Below, in pieces: positions 36,441 to 46,310 of a DNA stretch of 64,000 bases. The DNA lies in the NCBI GenBank assembly GCA_026936325.1, contig JAPTHN010000008.1, positions 51,935,706-51,999,705 of the forward strand, in the 5' to 3' direction. The notes under the pieces are model-generated. The model ran no database searches. It was not told the origin of the DNA and saw only the letters and a program-made list of their open reading frames with translations. The translations under genes were made by a program, and so were the position numbers. The first letter of the stretch is position 1. Each line of letters begins with the position of its first letter. This stretch comes from Platynereis dumerilii (Eukaryota; Annelida; Polychaeta; Phyllodocida; Nereididae).

Positions 36441-39400
36441 TTCATTTTAACTAAGTGTATTCTCATCTCATCAAAATGGATATCACAGGAGTATTTTATA
36501 AGCATTTGATCCTCGGATTGTGTCTGTTTTTATTACTCTCTGATTCAGGATTATGCCAATATACGGACTTAAACCTGCCTACAAGACCTGCACTGTGTTA
36601 TACATCAGAAGATCTGCGCATGATGGCCCCCAACAATAATCAGCTAGGTAAACCAAGACTTAATATTGATTTGCCAAAAGAAATGCGACGAAGAAAAAGG
36701 GGTAAAGCAGGAGGAGTTAAAAAAAGATTAAATGCTCGAAAATGCAGACCTTATTTGCCCTCAGTGATCATGGGCAATGTGAGATCTATAAGGAATAAAA
36801 CTGATGAACTGTCAGCTAACACACGTTATTTAAGTGAGTTCCGTAACATCTCTGTCATGTCATTTACAGAAACATGGCTAAAAGACACTGATGCTGATGA
36901 ACATGTGAACATTGATGGCTTTAAATTACTACGGGGTGATAGGATCTTGAGTGATGCAGAAAAACGTTGTGGAGGTGGATTATGTGTGTACATTAATGAG
37001 AAATGGTGTCATCCAAATAATGCTGTTATTAAAACACACAGCTGTTCTCCTAATCTTGAAATCCTCACAGTTACCATGCGACCATACTATTTACCAAGGG
37101 AATTTAATCAAGTTATTTATTGCACTATATACATCCCGGACAGATCAGTGGCAAAAGCAGGTGCTGAAGAACTCTGCAAAGTTATACATGACATTGAAAG
37201 ATCAGCCCCGAATGCATTAATCATTATAAATGGAGATTTTAATCATGCTACACTTAAGAAAAGTAGCATTCATTATCATCAACATGTTACATGCCCAACA
37301 AGAGATCTTGCAACTTTAGACTTATTTTATTCAAATGTGAAGGATGCATATACATCTACAGCATTACCACCACTGGGACAGGCTGATCACAGCTTGGTAC
37401 TTATGTCACCAAAGTACAGACCATTGTCCAAAAGACTAAAACCCAAAGTTATCACAGTCAAACAGTGGAATGAAGAAGCTGTGAGTGAATTACAGGCTTC
37501 ATTGGAATGCACAGATTGGAGTGTATTCACAGACAACAATGGTGATCTGAATAATCTTGTTGATGTTGTCACTTCTTATATTCAATTTTGTGTGGACAAT
37601 GCTATCCCAACAAAGGAAGTTAAAGTGTTTCCAAACAACAAACCATGGATTACCAAGGAAGTTAAAACTTTGATCAATAAAAAGAAACAGATCTTTGGCC
37701 AGAAAGACAAAAGCAAACTGAAGGATATACAAAAAGAACTGAAACGTGTCATCAGGTCAGAAAGGATCAAATACAAAAATAAAATTGAACAAAATTTCAC
37801 TGAAAACAACATCAAAAGAGTATGGGAAGGAATGAGACTCATGAGTGGATATTCAAATGGTTCAAAAAAGTGTAGTCAGTTACCCCAGACTTCTACTGAC
37901 TTTGCAAATGAACTTAATATTTTTTACAACAGATTTGATAAACATGACTTCTCAGAGGAAATTGCAAGCCTGAGAGATCGCTTCAGCACAGAAACAACAG
38001 AGGCTGCTTTCACAGTTACAGAGAGTGATGTTTGTCGTGAATTCCAAAAACTTAATTCAAACAAAGCAGCAGGCCCTGATGGCATTCCAGCAAAACTTTT
38101 AAAAGCCTGTTGCAAAGAACTGTCTGGAATCTTTTCTTTAATTTTTAATAAATCTCTTTTGACAAAGACAGTTCCTGACCTGTGGAAATGTTCTTGCATC
38201 ATACCGGTGCCCAAGAAGCCAGTGATCAGCTGTATGAACGACCTGAGACCAGTGGCATTGACATCAATTCCTATGAAAGTATGTGAGCGGCTGTTTAAGA
38301 AGACTTTGCTACAGCATGTCTCTGGAATGTTAGACCCCCTGCAGTTTGCTTATCAGAGTCGTAGAAGTTGCAGTGATGCTATCTTGACTGTCCTGGAAAG
38401 CCTATACTCACACTTAGAAAGATCAAGCACAGGAAATAGTGCGAGAGTGATGTTTTTTGACTTCTCATCAGCTTTTAACACTATACAGCCTCACTTACTT
38501 GTCAAAAAACTCTGTGATTTTAAATTGGTACCAGATTCACTGTCAGCATGGATTCTTGACTATTTGACAAATCGCACTCAGTTTGTGAAGATCTCGGAGT
38601 CTGGCAACTTGTCATCTGTGTCAATATCAAACACCGGAGCCCCCCAAGGAACTGTTCTTGCCCCTTTCCTGTTCACGTTGTATACGTCAGACTGCCGATC
38701 AACCTCACCAACATGTCCTCTTGTTAAATTTGCAGATGACACTGCTATGATTGGACTAATCCATAAAGATAAATCTGAGGTATATGAGTTTGAATTGAAT
38801 GCTTTTGTAAATTACTGTGACTTAAACTTCCTTGAACTGAATGTGACCAAAACCAAAGAAATGATCATCGATTTTCGATCAAATTCACATGATCCTTGTC
38901 CAGTCAATATTAAAGGTGCTGAAGTGGCTCGTGTAAAAAATTATAAATATCTTGGTGTCACAATGGACTATAAGTTAAACTGGCATGACCACACAAACAC
39001 TGTAATTAAGAAACTTAACACAAGGATGTACTGTTTGCGTAAACTCCATCAATTTAATGTTAGTTCTAAGATTCTAGTCATGTTTTATGATTCTGTGATA
39101 GCAAGTGTGTGGCGTAACTGTTTGATCTGTTGGGGTGGCAATATAAGAAGCTGTGATAAATCCAGAATAGACAAAGTAATCAGAGAAGCTGGAAGGATTG
39201 TTGGTGGGTTGCTGCATACTGTGGACACTGTATACAACAAGGAACTGTCTGTCAAACTGAAGAAAACAATGGAAGACCAGCATCATCCTCTTTATGAAAT
39301 CTTCATGAGTCAAATAATACCCAGATCAGGGAGAATGAGGCTCCCCTATGCAGCAACCAACCGACATCCTTCCTCATTCATTCCTCGTGCCATAAAGAGA

Positions 39401-39640
39401 CATAACTGTGATTTTAATAGATAAACTTTACATCATATGCTTTTAACTCCTGTGATAATTATAATTATTTTTCTACCATTTATCTTTTTAACTGCCACAT
39501 TTTACATGTTTTTACTCATTCATTCCTTGTATTTTACATTATATATACATATGCATATAGAATCATTGTGTTGCATGTACTAAAATTACCCCTGGTGGGA
39601 TTTAATAAAGTTATATTCTATTCTATTCTATTCTTCTATT
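36440..39640 (+). mobile_element. Non-LTR retrotransposon (LINE), L2/CR1 group, apparently full-length
   Basis: A single long reading frame (36476..39424) preceded by only about 40 bp of possible leader and followed by about 215 bp of 3' sequence that ends in a short TTATATTCTATTCTATTC-type tail (about 39605..39640). Its base composition (AT-rich) contrasts with the GC-rich element it interrupts. No clear target duplication. The exact 5' border is uncertain by a few tens of bases. Confidence 0.85.
36476..39424 (+). CDS. LINE endonuclease / reverse transcriptase, intact, 982 aa
   Basis: The protein nicks target DNA and copies its own RNA into it (target-primed reverse transcription). Order of domains: an unusual hydrophobic N-terminus (HLILGLCLFLLLSDSGLC, residues 10-27); a basic RRRKRGKAGGVKKRL stretch typical of L2-like proteins; an apurinic-type endonuclease with NVRSIRNKTDEL, TETWL (near residue 132), GDFN (near 252) and ADHSLV (near 301); then the reverse transcriptase with SNKAAGPDGIP, LRPVALTSIPMKVCERL, FFDFSSAFNTI, GAPQGTVLAPFLF, the catalytic FADDTAM (near 751), LELNVTKTKEMIIDFR and NYKYLGVTMD; and a C-terminal ATNRHPSSFIPRAI block. 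The layout matches L2/Maui-type elements. The reading frame has no stop or frameshift, suggesting a young insertion. The first ATG in frame is used; an upstream GTG adds seven residues. Confidence 0.93.
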   Translation: MDITGVFYKHLILGLCLFLLLSDSGLCQYTDLNLPTRPALCYTSEDLRMMAPNNNQLGKPRLNIDLPKEMRRRKRGKAGGVKKRLNARKCRPYLPSVIMGNVRSIRNKTDELSANTRYLSEFRNISVMSFTETWLKDTDADEHVNIDGFKLLRGDRILSDAEKRCGGGLCVYINEKWCHPNNAVIKTHSCSPNLEILTVTMRPYYLPREFNQVIYCTIYIPDRSVAKAGAEELCKVIHDIERSAPNALIIINGDFNHATLKKSSIHYHQHVTCPTRDLATLDLFYSNVKDAYTSTALPPLGQADHSLVLMSPKYRPLSKRLKPKVITVKQWNEEAVSELQASLECTDWSVFTDNNGDLNNLVDVVTSYIQFCVDNAIPTKEVKVFPNNKPWITKEVKTLINKKKQIFGQKDKSKLKDIQKELKRVIRSERIKYKNKIEQNFTENNIKRVWEGMRLMSGYSNGSKKCSQLPQTSTDFANELNIFYNRFDKHDFSEEIASLRDRFSTETTEAAFTVTESDVCREFQKLNSNKAAGPDGIPAKLLKACCKELSGIFSLIFNKSLLTKTVPDLWKCSCIIPVPKKPVISCMNDLRPVALTSIPMKVCERLFKKTLLQHVSGMLDPLQFAYQSRRSCSDAILTVLESLYSHLERSSTGNSARVMFFDFSSAFNTIQPHLLVKKLCDFKLVPDSLSAWILDYLTNRTQFVKISESGNLSSVSISNTGAPQGTVLAPFLFTLYTSDCRSTSPTCPLVKFADDTAMIGLIHKDKSEVYEFELNAFVNYCDLNFLELNVTKTKEMIIDFRSNSHDPCPVNIKGAEVARVKNYKYLGVTMDYKLNWHDHTNTVIKKLNTRMYCLRKLHQFNVSSKILVMFYDSVIASVWRNCLICWGGNIRSCDKSRIDKVIREAGRIVGGLLHTVDTVYNKELSVKLKKTMEDQHHPLYEIFMSQIIPRSGRMRLPYAATNRHPSSFIPRAIKRHNCDFNR

Positions 39641-40104
39641 CAGTCTTCAGTCATCCATACGCCTCTCGGCTATTTGATTCTTGTTACTCCTGCCTTGACG
39701 CCGTCCCACGGCTCTTTGGCAGGTCTGGTGGTGCCTCCTTGGAGCCACCCCCGGTTATCTTCTCAGGTCACCCCTACACCTGCGGGTTCCGGTGCCTGTT
39801 TTTGTTTGACTCGCCTCCAACCCCTCACGGCTCTTGGGCGTACGACACTTCAAGGACTTCCTGCCTCTCAGCTCCGACATGGTGTCGCTCTAGCTGGGCG
39901 GCTGCCTTGGTACTTCTGTTTCTTCAGCCAGACCACACTGAGGCCGCCCTTGGCAGCATTCCCTGCTCCTTTATGGGTGTCAATGCCTCTTTCTTGGGCA
40001 TGCGGGTTCCGTCCCCCACCGCCTCTTTTTGAATCTGCAAAAGTAAGCGTTGTCATTCTCTTATAGAATGACAATAAGTCTGTGGGCCATGAGCGACTAT
40101 AGAG

Positions 40105-40448
40105 TTTGGGTCCTCCCCTATCGGGATAGGACCTATCTCTATGAGCTCATGGCCCACAGACTTATTACTTTTAGTTTCCCACCCGCCTCCCCTCGGCGGT
40201 TCTTGTCTGTGCGCTATGGCTTCGATGAATAGAGGTCGACGCAAGGCATTCTGGGAGCAGGTCATCTCGGGTCAGTGGTCTGGCCTGGCACTTAATTTTA
40301 ATCCGATCTCAGCTTAAAACAAGCGCGAACGCTTGTTCTAGATGAAATATGCAAAAGTAAGCGTTGTCATTCTCTTATAGAATGACAATAAGTCTGTGGG
40401 CCATGAGCTCATAGAGATAGGTCCTATCCCGATAGGGGAGGACCCAAA
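40105..40448. mobile_element. 344-bp miniature relative abutting the large TIR element
   Basis: Perfect inverted arms of 62 bp at 40105..40166 and 40387..40448 (TTTGGGTCCTCCCC inward to the GAGCTCATGGCCCACAG block). The arms share GCTCATGGCCCACAG with the large element but have a different outer 45 bp, which includes the hairpin CCTATC-CC-GATAGG. The right arm continues inward to 40224 as a 185-bp match to the left arm of the large element; the left arm lacks the GTCATTCTATAAGAGAATG block present elsewhere. It starts at the base after the large element ends. Confidence 0.7.
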
Positions 40449-41214
40449 ATTTGTAGAATTTTGTAAAAAGGCAACTCAAATCCAAGTTGTCCAACAAAAT
40501 TACGATCACAAAATCAGCACACAGTCATGTCAGTGCATGAGGTCTGTGCTATAATGCAATCCTCAGTATGTGTGTAATGTATACATGCATGCTTTAGGGG
40601 CCCAGATGCAGAACGTTATATGTAATGTGATCTGTTATGTATATCATGTGATGACTATGCCCCACTTCTGAAACTTCCAAACACAAAAGTTCTCTGCCCA
40701 TCGACTCCACTGACTCCCTGGCCAAGTCTGACAGGTCTGGCAGACCGTGTTGTTACGATTACAAGCTGGGCATCCTTATGAAGTGTCAATTTAATCTGCC
40801 TTCAGTTGTGACAGTTCTGACAGTTCTGGCAGACCGTGTGGTTACGATTGCAAACATGGCATCCTTATGAAGTCTTTAAACTTGAGTTATAACTTATAAG
40901 GTTATGCATCTTGCCAACTTTGAATTTTTCTGTTAGAAGTGGTCTGACAGAGTTAGACTCCGGTCAATGATCCCGATTCCTGATCATCATGGTCATGCAA
41001 TTCTTGAATCATACATGAAGCTCCTTTGATACTGGGCTGTTGGGGTTAGGTTTTATCAATGAGGTATGTCTTGCAATTTTCCGGCACAATAACCTTGAAA
41101 GTTAATTAGTTCATCGTAATATATATTGTGTTTTTAAAACTAAAGAATTTGCTTTGATAGAGTCAGAGACTGACAGAAATGACTTAGGACAACTGAGAGA
41201 CAGACTGGCAAGTT
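40449..41214. other. No gene seen; contains an 89-bp direct duplication
   Basis: Around 40733..40795 and 40822..40884 the block CTGGCAGACCGTGT, then TTACGATT, then GGCATCCTTATGAAGT occurs twice, 89 bp apart. No exons recognised. Confidence 0.5.
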
Positions 41215-41436
41215 GAAGCTGCTGAGGGTTTGCTGCCATTTAGTCTCTTATTTGTCAGCTGAGTTGGGTTCCAGGTTTGATCCAGGTCTGGTCAGTTACC
41301 TGGACCTACTGGACCTATTTTGGACAGCGGTTCAATCATCCTTTGCCTCTTTGCTGTGTCCTCCTCCTGTCCTGATTGGCCTACTGGAATGTATAAACGC
41401 AGGACGTGAAGCCGCAATCATCCATCCATCCATCCT
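41215..41436 (+). mobile_element. SINE with tRNA-like head and (ATCC)n tail, copy 1
   Basis: A diverged tRNA-like head (GGGTTCCAGGTTTGATCC) is followed by GGACAGCGGTTCAATCATCC, CTGTGTCCTCCTCCTGTCCT, ATAAACGCAGGACGTGAAGC and an ATCATCCATCCATCCATCC tail, in the same order as the other copies at 43046, 47166, 56628 and 59855. Confidence 0.7.
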
Positions 41437-41656
41437 CCTTATTGAGCCCATAGCACTCAACATCCTGCTTAAAAATTAAATTAACATCCTATTTGTAAAA
41501 ATTGTATTAAAATCATTATTTGATAAAAAATTAACATCCGAAGTGTATAAAAATCAAATGAGTACGGTAGTTTCCCTGGTCTCAATGGTCTCCATGTCAT
41601 ATAGTCATGTGGTCTGCTCAGGAGTCTTGTGTCTGTGTATAACATGTATTGGTACT

Positions 41657-41810
41657 CAGTAGCGGATCCTGGTGGGGGGTTTAGGTGATTCAAATAACCC
41701 CCCCCCCCCTGGACCTACAGACTTTAATGCAAAACTTAAATCCTGATATTTTTAGTATATTTTCATTTGTAACTCCCCCCCCCCTCCGACATTTTCGGGA
41801 TCCGCCCCTG
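41657..41810. mobile_element. Small hAT-like MITE, 154 bp
   Basis: Ends CAGTAGCGGATCC and inverted CAGGGGCGGATCC, next to G and C runs, flanked by the direct repeat GTACT (41652..41656 and 41811..41815). The termini fit hAT-like MITEs, although the visible duplication is 5 bp rather than the usual 8. Confidence 0.6.
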
Positions 41811-42029
41811 GTACTCTACATGCTGAACAACTGCCAAGTGCTAATGTTGCATTGTTTATCATTTGTTTGTATTATTTGCATAAGCACTATACACACATAC
41901 ATGTACTGGCAGTATGGATAGTTTTGGATTATTGTTGACTTTGTAGTTGTGCAATAATACTATGGTCATAGCTGTTATAACAGTTAAACACCACCTTACA
42001 TCTGTGAGTGTTACTCTTGACCACTGGCT

Positions 42030-42211
42030 TGCGGAGTGTTGAGAGTGTTCAACTTGGCGAGTCAAGTTGTCGAGTCAACTTGAGTGAGCGCAGTGAAGAT
42101 GAATTCTTGGATTTGTCACTTGTAAGACGTCAATTTGTGCTGGAGACCAATTCGTCATTTTAGAGGTTCTGTGTTGGAATACCTTACAGATTACTTTTGT
42201 GACTTGTAAAG
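42030..42211 (+). other. Possible leader exon of the downstream GTPase gene
   Basis: A less AT-rich block, with GTCAAGTTGTCGAGTCAACT near 42060, ending GACTTGTAAAG/GTAAGC, a strong donor site at 42211/42212. The Mtl-type GTPase begins with an untranslated acceptor-bounded exon segment at 57866, so an upstream leader exon must exist somewhere; this is one candidate. Inference only. Confidence 0.2.
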
Positions 42212-43045
42212 GTAAGCAACAATATAATTACATTAAAAAAAATTAAAAATGTGAAGACATTTCCTCCTGAAGCTAACCTTCATCGAACCTTTTTGAATTT
42301 TCCTTCTTGGGCAAATTTTCATGTGGAATCTCATGCAATTTCCTTGGTATTACATGGTGTCAAGTGGAAACATACAATGATGATTGCATGTACTCTGATT
42401 ATCACTAGTCTAATGTTCATTTGACTTATTTCATCTCAGCCTACCTTGTCCAACTTTTACAATGTCGAGCCTTTTTGGCTGTGCATCCATAGGTTCTTTG
42501 CGGAACAATGCTGAGCAAGTGTATAGTAGACATGGTAGATGAAAAGACGAAAAAGAGATAAAACCAGCCGAGTAATTGCTTCTAAATTATGCTTCCTCCA
42601 AGTCTGTCAGACAAGTTCTATTCTCCCTTAACCAGTGTTAACATGCATTGCTGGGAGAATTTAGCATTGCAATTAGCTTTGTCTCTTGCATCGTTATGTA
42701 TACAATATTGATTATTCTTGGAGTCAGTCGCTTTTATTAGCTACTGTGTAAGCAGTAGTAATAAAACCAATCATCTTTCTGATGTTACTCCCCAGTGGTT
42801 GCTAATTTAGTCTGGTAATAATAGAATCGAAGCTCCCAGTCTGACGTTATTAGGTCTAATTACTCCTGTAGAATCCATAATTGAATGAGACACAGTGGAA
42901 GTACTACCAAATTAAGCGTTTCTATCTACAGTGATCTATTTGAGGCAATTTCCAGATTCCTATTACATTGTACTGGTATTGATCATATTGAGAGGACTAT
43001 GTTATTTTAGTATTTATATGCGTTTATTTATAGTTATGGCCGCAG
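42212..43045. other. No gene seen
   Basis: AT-rich sequence with no recognised exon or repeat; intronic if the candidate leader exon at 42030..42211 is real. Confidence 0.4.
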
Positions 43046-43255
43046 TGGGGGGAGGGTTGGTCTTGCTGTAGCGTTCTGGGTTGCCAGTCGCTGGGTCCCG
43101 GGTTCGAATCCAGCCTCGTGCCGGGTCACCTGAGCCTATGTTGGACGACTGTTTCAATCATCCTTCACCTCATTGCTGTGTCCTCCTCCTGTCCTAATTA
43201 GCTTACCAAGTGCATAAATACAGGACGTAAAGCCCCAATCATCCATCCATCCATC
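43046..43255 (+). mobile_element. SINE, copy 2 (best-preserved head)
   Basis: Starts GGGGGGAGGGTTGGTCTTGC, carries a consensus RNA polymerase III B box GGTTCGAATCC, then GCCGGGTCACCTGAGCC, the body block CTGTGTCCTCCTCCTGTCCT, ACCAAGTGCATAAATACAGG, CGTAAAGCCCC and the ATCATCCATCCATCCATC tail. Best copy for defining the family. Confidence 0.85.
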
Positions 43256-43591
43256 ACTGGAGTATTTAGACAGGGTGCACTCCCGGCACAGGATGATACT
43301 CTGTCTAATATGTTTATTCACTATGTATATCGATGTTTAAATTGGCAGGCCAGTTCAATTCATCAGTGAATTACCAAATTACTGATGCCAAGAGTTGCAA
43401 GTTAAATGCTGATTTGGCATTTTGCGAAACAAAATTTCAAGATGAATGCCAAGCATATGCGTCTGAACATGCCCGTTATGCCTTAGATCAATGAATTTGA
43501 TTATATGATTTACTTTTCGCTTATCATGCTTATTGCACTCCCAAATATCACTATACAGGAAATTTATGTATTCCATCAACATGATCATTGA

Positions 43592-43853
43592 TCTGCGGTT
43601 TCTTTAAGATACCAGCCTAATCTTTGATGAAGCAGAGTAGGGTTTTTTGCAATTCATACAAATGTTGAAATGTCTCCAAGATTGATCTTCTAGCATGTAT
43701 ATCACAGGTAGAAGTTGACTCTTGAGGCTCTAAGCTCTTCATTACTGATGGAATTGCCTGAAAATGTTTTAAAGTTGTAGTGCGGACTGCGGAGGCAAGA
43801 AGCCCCTGCAATGTGAAAACCCTGAGTGTGCTTGAAAAAAATACCTCTGGGGT
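43592..43853 (-). other. Unrecognised minus-strand open stretch
   Basis: The minus strand gives a fairly protein-like run, including MKSLEPQESTSTCDIHARR and SILETFQHLYELQKTLLCF, about 64 codons from ATG to stop. No family recognised, no clear splice sites, no neighbouring exon. It could be a fragment of a transposase-like or host pseudogene, or chance. Confidence 0.15.
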
Positions 43854-43859
43854 TATAAT

Positions 43860-45830
43860 AAGATGGCCTCTTGGGGATAGTGGGATAAGAAGGCCTTTTG
43901 CATAGTTTTTTTAAAACAAAAAAATGTCTCTAACTCCGATATTTTAATAGATAGACAGTTATGTCACTCATTTTCATCAGAACCTAAATGTAGACTTTAT
44001 ACTATAGTGGTAGACAATCATAATATAGCACAAAGAACCCGACCGACTTCCTCCCAGGTGGTATATAAACAGTCAAGGAAATTACCATCTGCTCATGACA
44101 ACCAATGTCTTCAGCCCCACATGACACTCACCCAAGCACTGTCATCTCTCTCCCATGACCTTCTGAAAGTGTCATGGCCCAGCCATGACTTAAGCAGTGC
44201 TCAAAATCATCATTGACAGCCTATTTAAAAATAACTGCTGCTACTATCACTTCCAAACTTGGCATAAAGTTGTATCACAGTATCAACTAACTATGTAAAT
44301 TTTGGCAGACCTATCCATTACATAATGAGGAAAAGAACCCGAAGGCTCCAGAGAAATTAAGAAACTGTCATCAGCTGCTGATGACTTTGCGGTACCTCGC
44401 GAAATGGGATAGAATATGTCCTGCTACTGTCATGCTGCTGTTTGATGAGGATGGGTGTACAGAGATCAGACTTCCTTTTGACACCCAACTGATCAATCCC
44501 ACACCCTCAATCATCCTGTCAGGGCCAGAACTTAGCTGGAATTGCAATTGTCATCATGTGATGGTAATTTCCCAGACTGATAAACCTAAACTGCCCACCA
44601 GGCCCCAGCTAACCTTCTAACCCAACCTGAATGCTACAATGCATCCTCTGCAACTACCTGCTGCTATCTCTCTTCCCCTCTTTATCTGGCTTTTAATCAG
44701 GCTACTGCTGTACTACAGACCTGACTACAGGCCTGACTACAGGAGGCCATCCTCATAAATACAATGTTGCCCCTCGACTCCTGTAGACTCTTGCAGGCTC
44801 TTGTAGTCTGGGCGTGTAAGCAAGAAATTTATGGAACAGTTGCAAGTACCTGCTCTGCTGCTCAGATAGAAAATGGCCATTACGGAGAACTGACTGAGTC
44901 ATAGATGAGCAGATGAGGCGAATCTCCTCTCTATTCTGTGCTGGTAATTTGTGGCTAAAATTTGTACTGGTGAGGTTCAGTAGTTCAGTATGATTCAGTT
45001 GTAGAGCAGGTAGTTATATCACAGAGTGAGAAGGGGTATAGTCCCGGTATACCTCTATGGCTTATAAATTTAGGGTTGACTTTTAGGAGGTGGTCAAGGT
45101 TCAACAAATTTAGGGAAAAGTTATGGAAAATGGAAATCTGTCAGGGGAATCTGTAATGTTGTGAAAACTTAAAAGTTAAGGAAATTTTACGGGAGTTCGG
45201 GGAAATTTTGCATAAAAACTAATCAATTATGCTGATGCACGATGCGAATTGCGATAGTTGCTTGATAAGAATGATGAAGAAATACAACATTTGCAGGAAA
45301 TTTTAAAATCCTACATTTGTGTCAATCTGGATTCTACAATGTATACAGTATAAGATCTAAGAATCTTTCAGATATATTGCATGATAACTCTATATTTCAA
45401 TTCCTCACTTTTTTTCCCCCGTCTTGCTGACTCTCAGTCTCTCAGACAATGCCAATTTGCCAGATGTCTGTAAGATACCAGATCTATGTAAGATGCATAA
45501 GAATACCTTTGCTACCGCAGACAGCATACCACATTGCCACATTACCGTGGCGGTGCAGCCTCCAGATATGATGCATTATTCTATAGCGTGTTGCAGCGCT
45601 CTGTACAACTGCTTATGACTTGAGTTTTGTGGATAAATTGCTTCCGAAGGGTGCACTAAGCTTATTGCTGAGATGTCTAGATTGCTTAACACTTGTATGT
45701 CACTTCATGACCTTTATATTATGACCTCTATACCACTTATACCAAGTCCCAAGTTTCTCTGCTTTCTCAGCATTTCTGAGATCAGATGTCTACCAAAGAA
45801 GTGTAAAAAGATAGATTGTAATCTGATGGT
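43860..45830. other. No gene seen
   Basis: Mixed-composition DNA with several short open frames but no conserved exon. Short repeated words occur near 44710..44745 (GACTACAGGCCTGACTACAG). Confidence 0.4.
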
Positions 45831-45834
45831 GGAG

Positions 45835-46310
45835 GTTGCAACCAAACCAACTAGAAACCAACCAACTATTAGTAACCAACCGAGTATTAACATGAGTAAC
45901 CAATCCCACCTGGTAGCCAACCAACTGATAGTCAACTGACTAGCCAACTGGCAGCACACCAACTGGCAGCCAACCAACTAGTAACCCCAGCTGGTAGCCC
46001 ACCTACTGGTAACCAAACCCAGCTGGTAACTAACTGGTGGCAACCAACCAATAACCAATCCCACCTGGTAGCCAACCAACTAGTAACCAAGCCAGCTGGT
46101 AGCAAACCAACTGGTAACCAACTAACTGGCAACCAAGCAACTAGTAACCAACCGACTGGTAGCCAATCAACTTGTAGCCAACCCAACTGGTAGCCAACCA
46201 ACTGGTAACCAACCCAGCTGGTAGCATCCAACTGGTAACTAACCCAACAGGAGCCAACCAACTAGCAACCAACTGACAGTGAACCAACTGGTAACCAACC
46301 CAACACGTTC
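45835..46310. repeat. Degenerate minisatellite of AACTGGTARCCAACC units
   Basis: About 475 bp made of variants of AACTGGTAACCAACC / AACTGGTAGCCAACC, unit about 15-18 bp, with frequent length changes. On the minus strand it stays open over long parts and yields W/L/V/G-rich nonsense (SWLPVGWLLV), which is not a protein. Confidence 0.88.

Larger units (their letters stand above)
30966..40104. mobile_element. Large GC-rich TIR element (about 9.1 kb including an inserted LINE)
   Basis: A 69-bp terminal repeat at 30966..31034 (starting CTCTATAGTCGCTCATGG) recurs perfectly inverted at 40036..40104. The left arm continues as a 185-bp match (30976..31160) to a second inverted copy at 40224..40408. 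The arm holds an internal hairpin (AACAAGCG-TTCG-CGCTTGTT). The core, 31270..36440 and 39640..40030, is far more GC-rich than the flanks, pyrimidine-rich on plus, and built of decayed tandem units: about 213 bp (unit starts 31503, 31716, 31930), about 157 bp (32138, 32297, 32455, 32609) and 100-130 bp (35861 to 36440, then 39659 onward). Long open frames exist on both strands but give low-complexity R/P/Q/G-rich (minus) or L/S/C/P-rich (plus) sequences without a known domain. No transposase seen, so it is either non-autonomous or of a kind I cannot recognise. No target duplication identified. Confidence 0.7.

Noticed and set aside
40224-40448. Helitron 3' end (hairpin near the terminus of the 344-bp element)
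   Set aside because: The hairpin CCTATC-CC-GATAGG is not followed by CTRR, and the element has long perfect inverted arms, which points to a cut-and-paste type.
43085-43145. A tRNA gene (perfect B box GGTTCGAATCC)
   Set aside because: No acceptor stem or cloverleaf can be drawn, and the same head continues into a conserved body and (ATCC)n tail in other copies, so it is a SINE head.
45932-46261. A 109-codon W/G/V/L-rich minus-strand frame
   Set aside because: Translation of the AACTGGTARCCAACC minisatellite.
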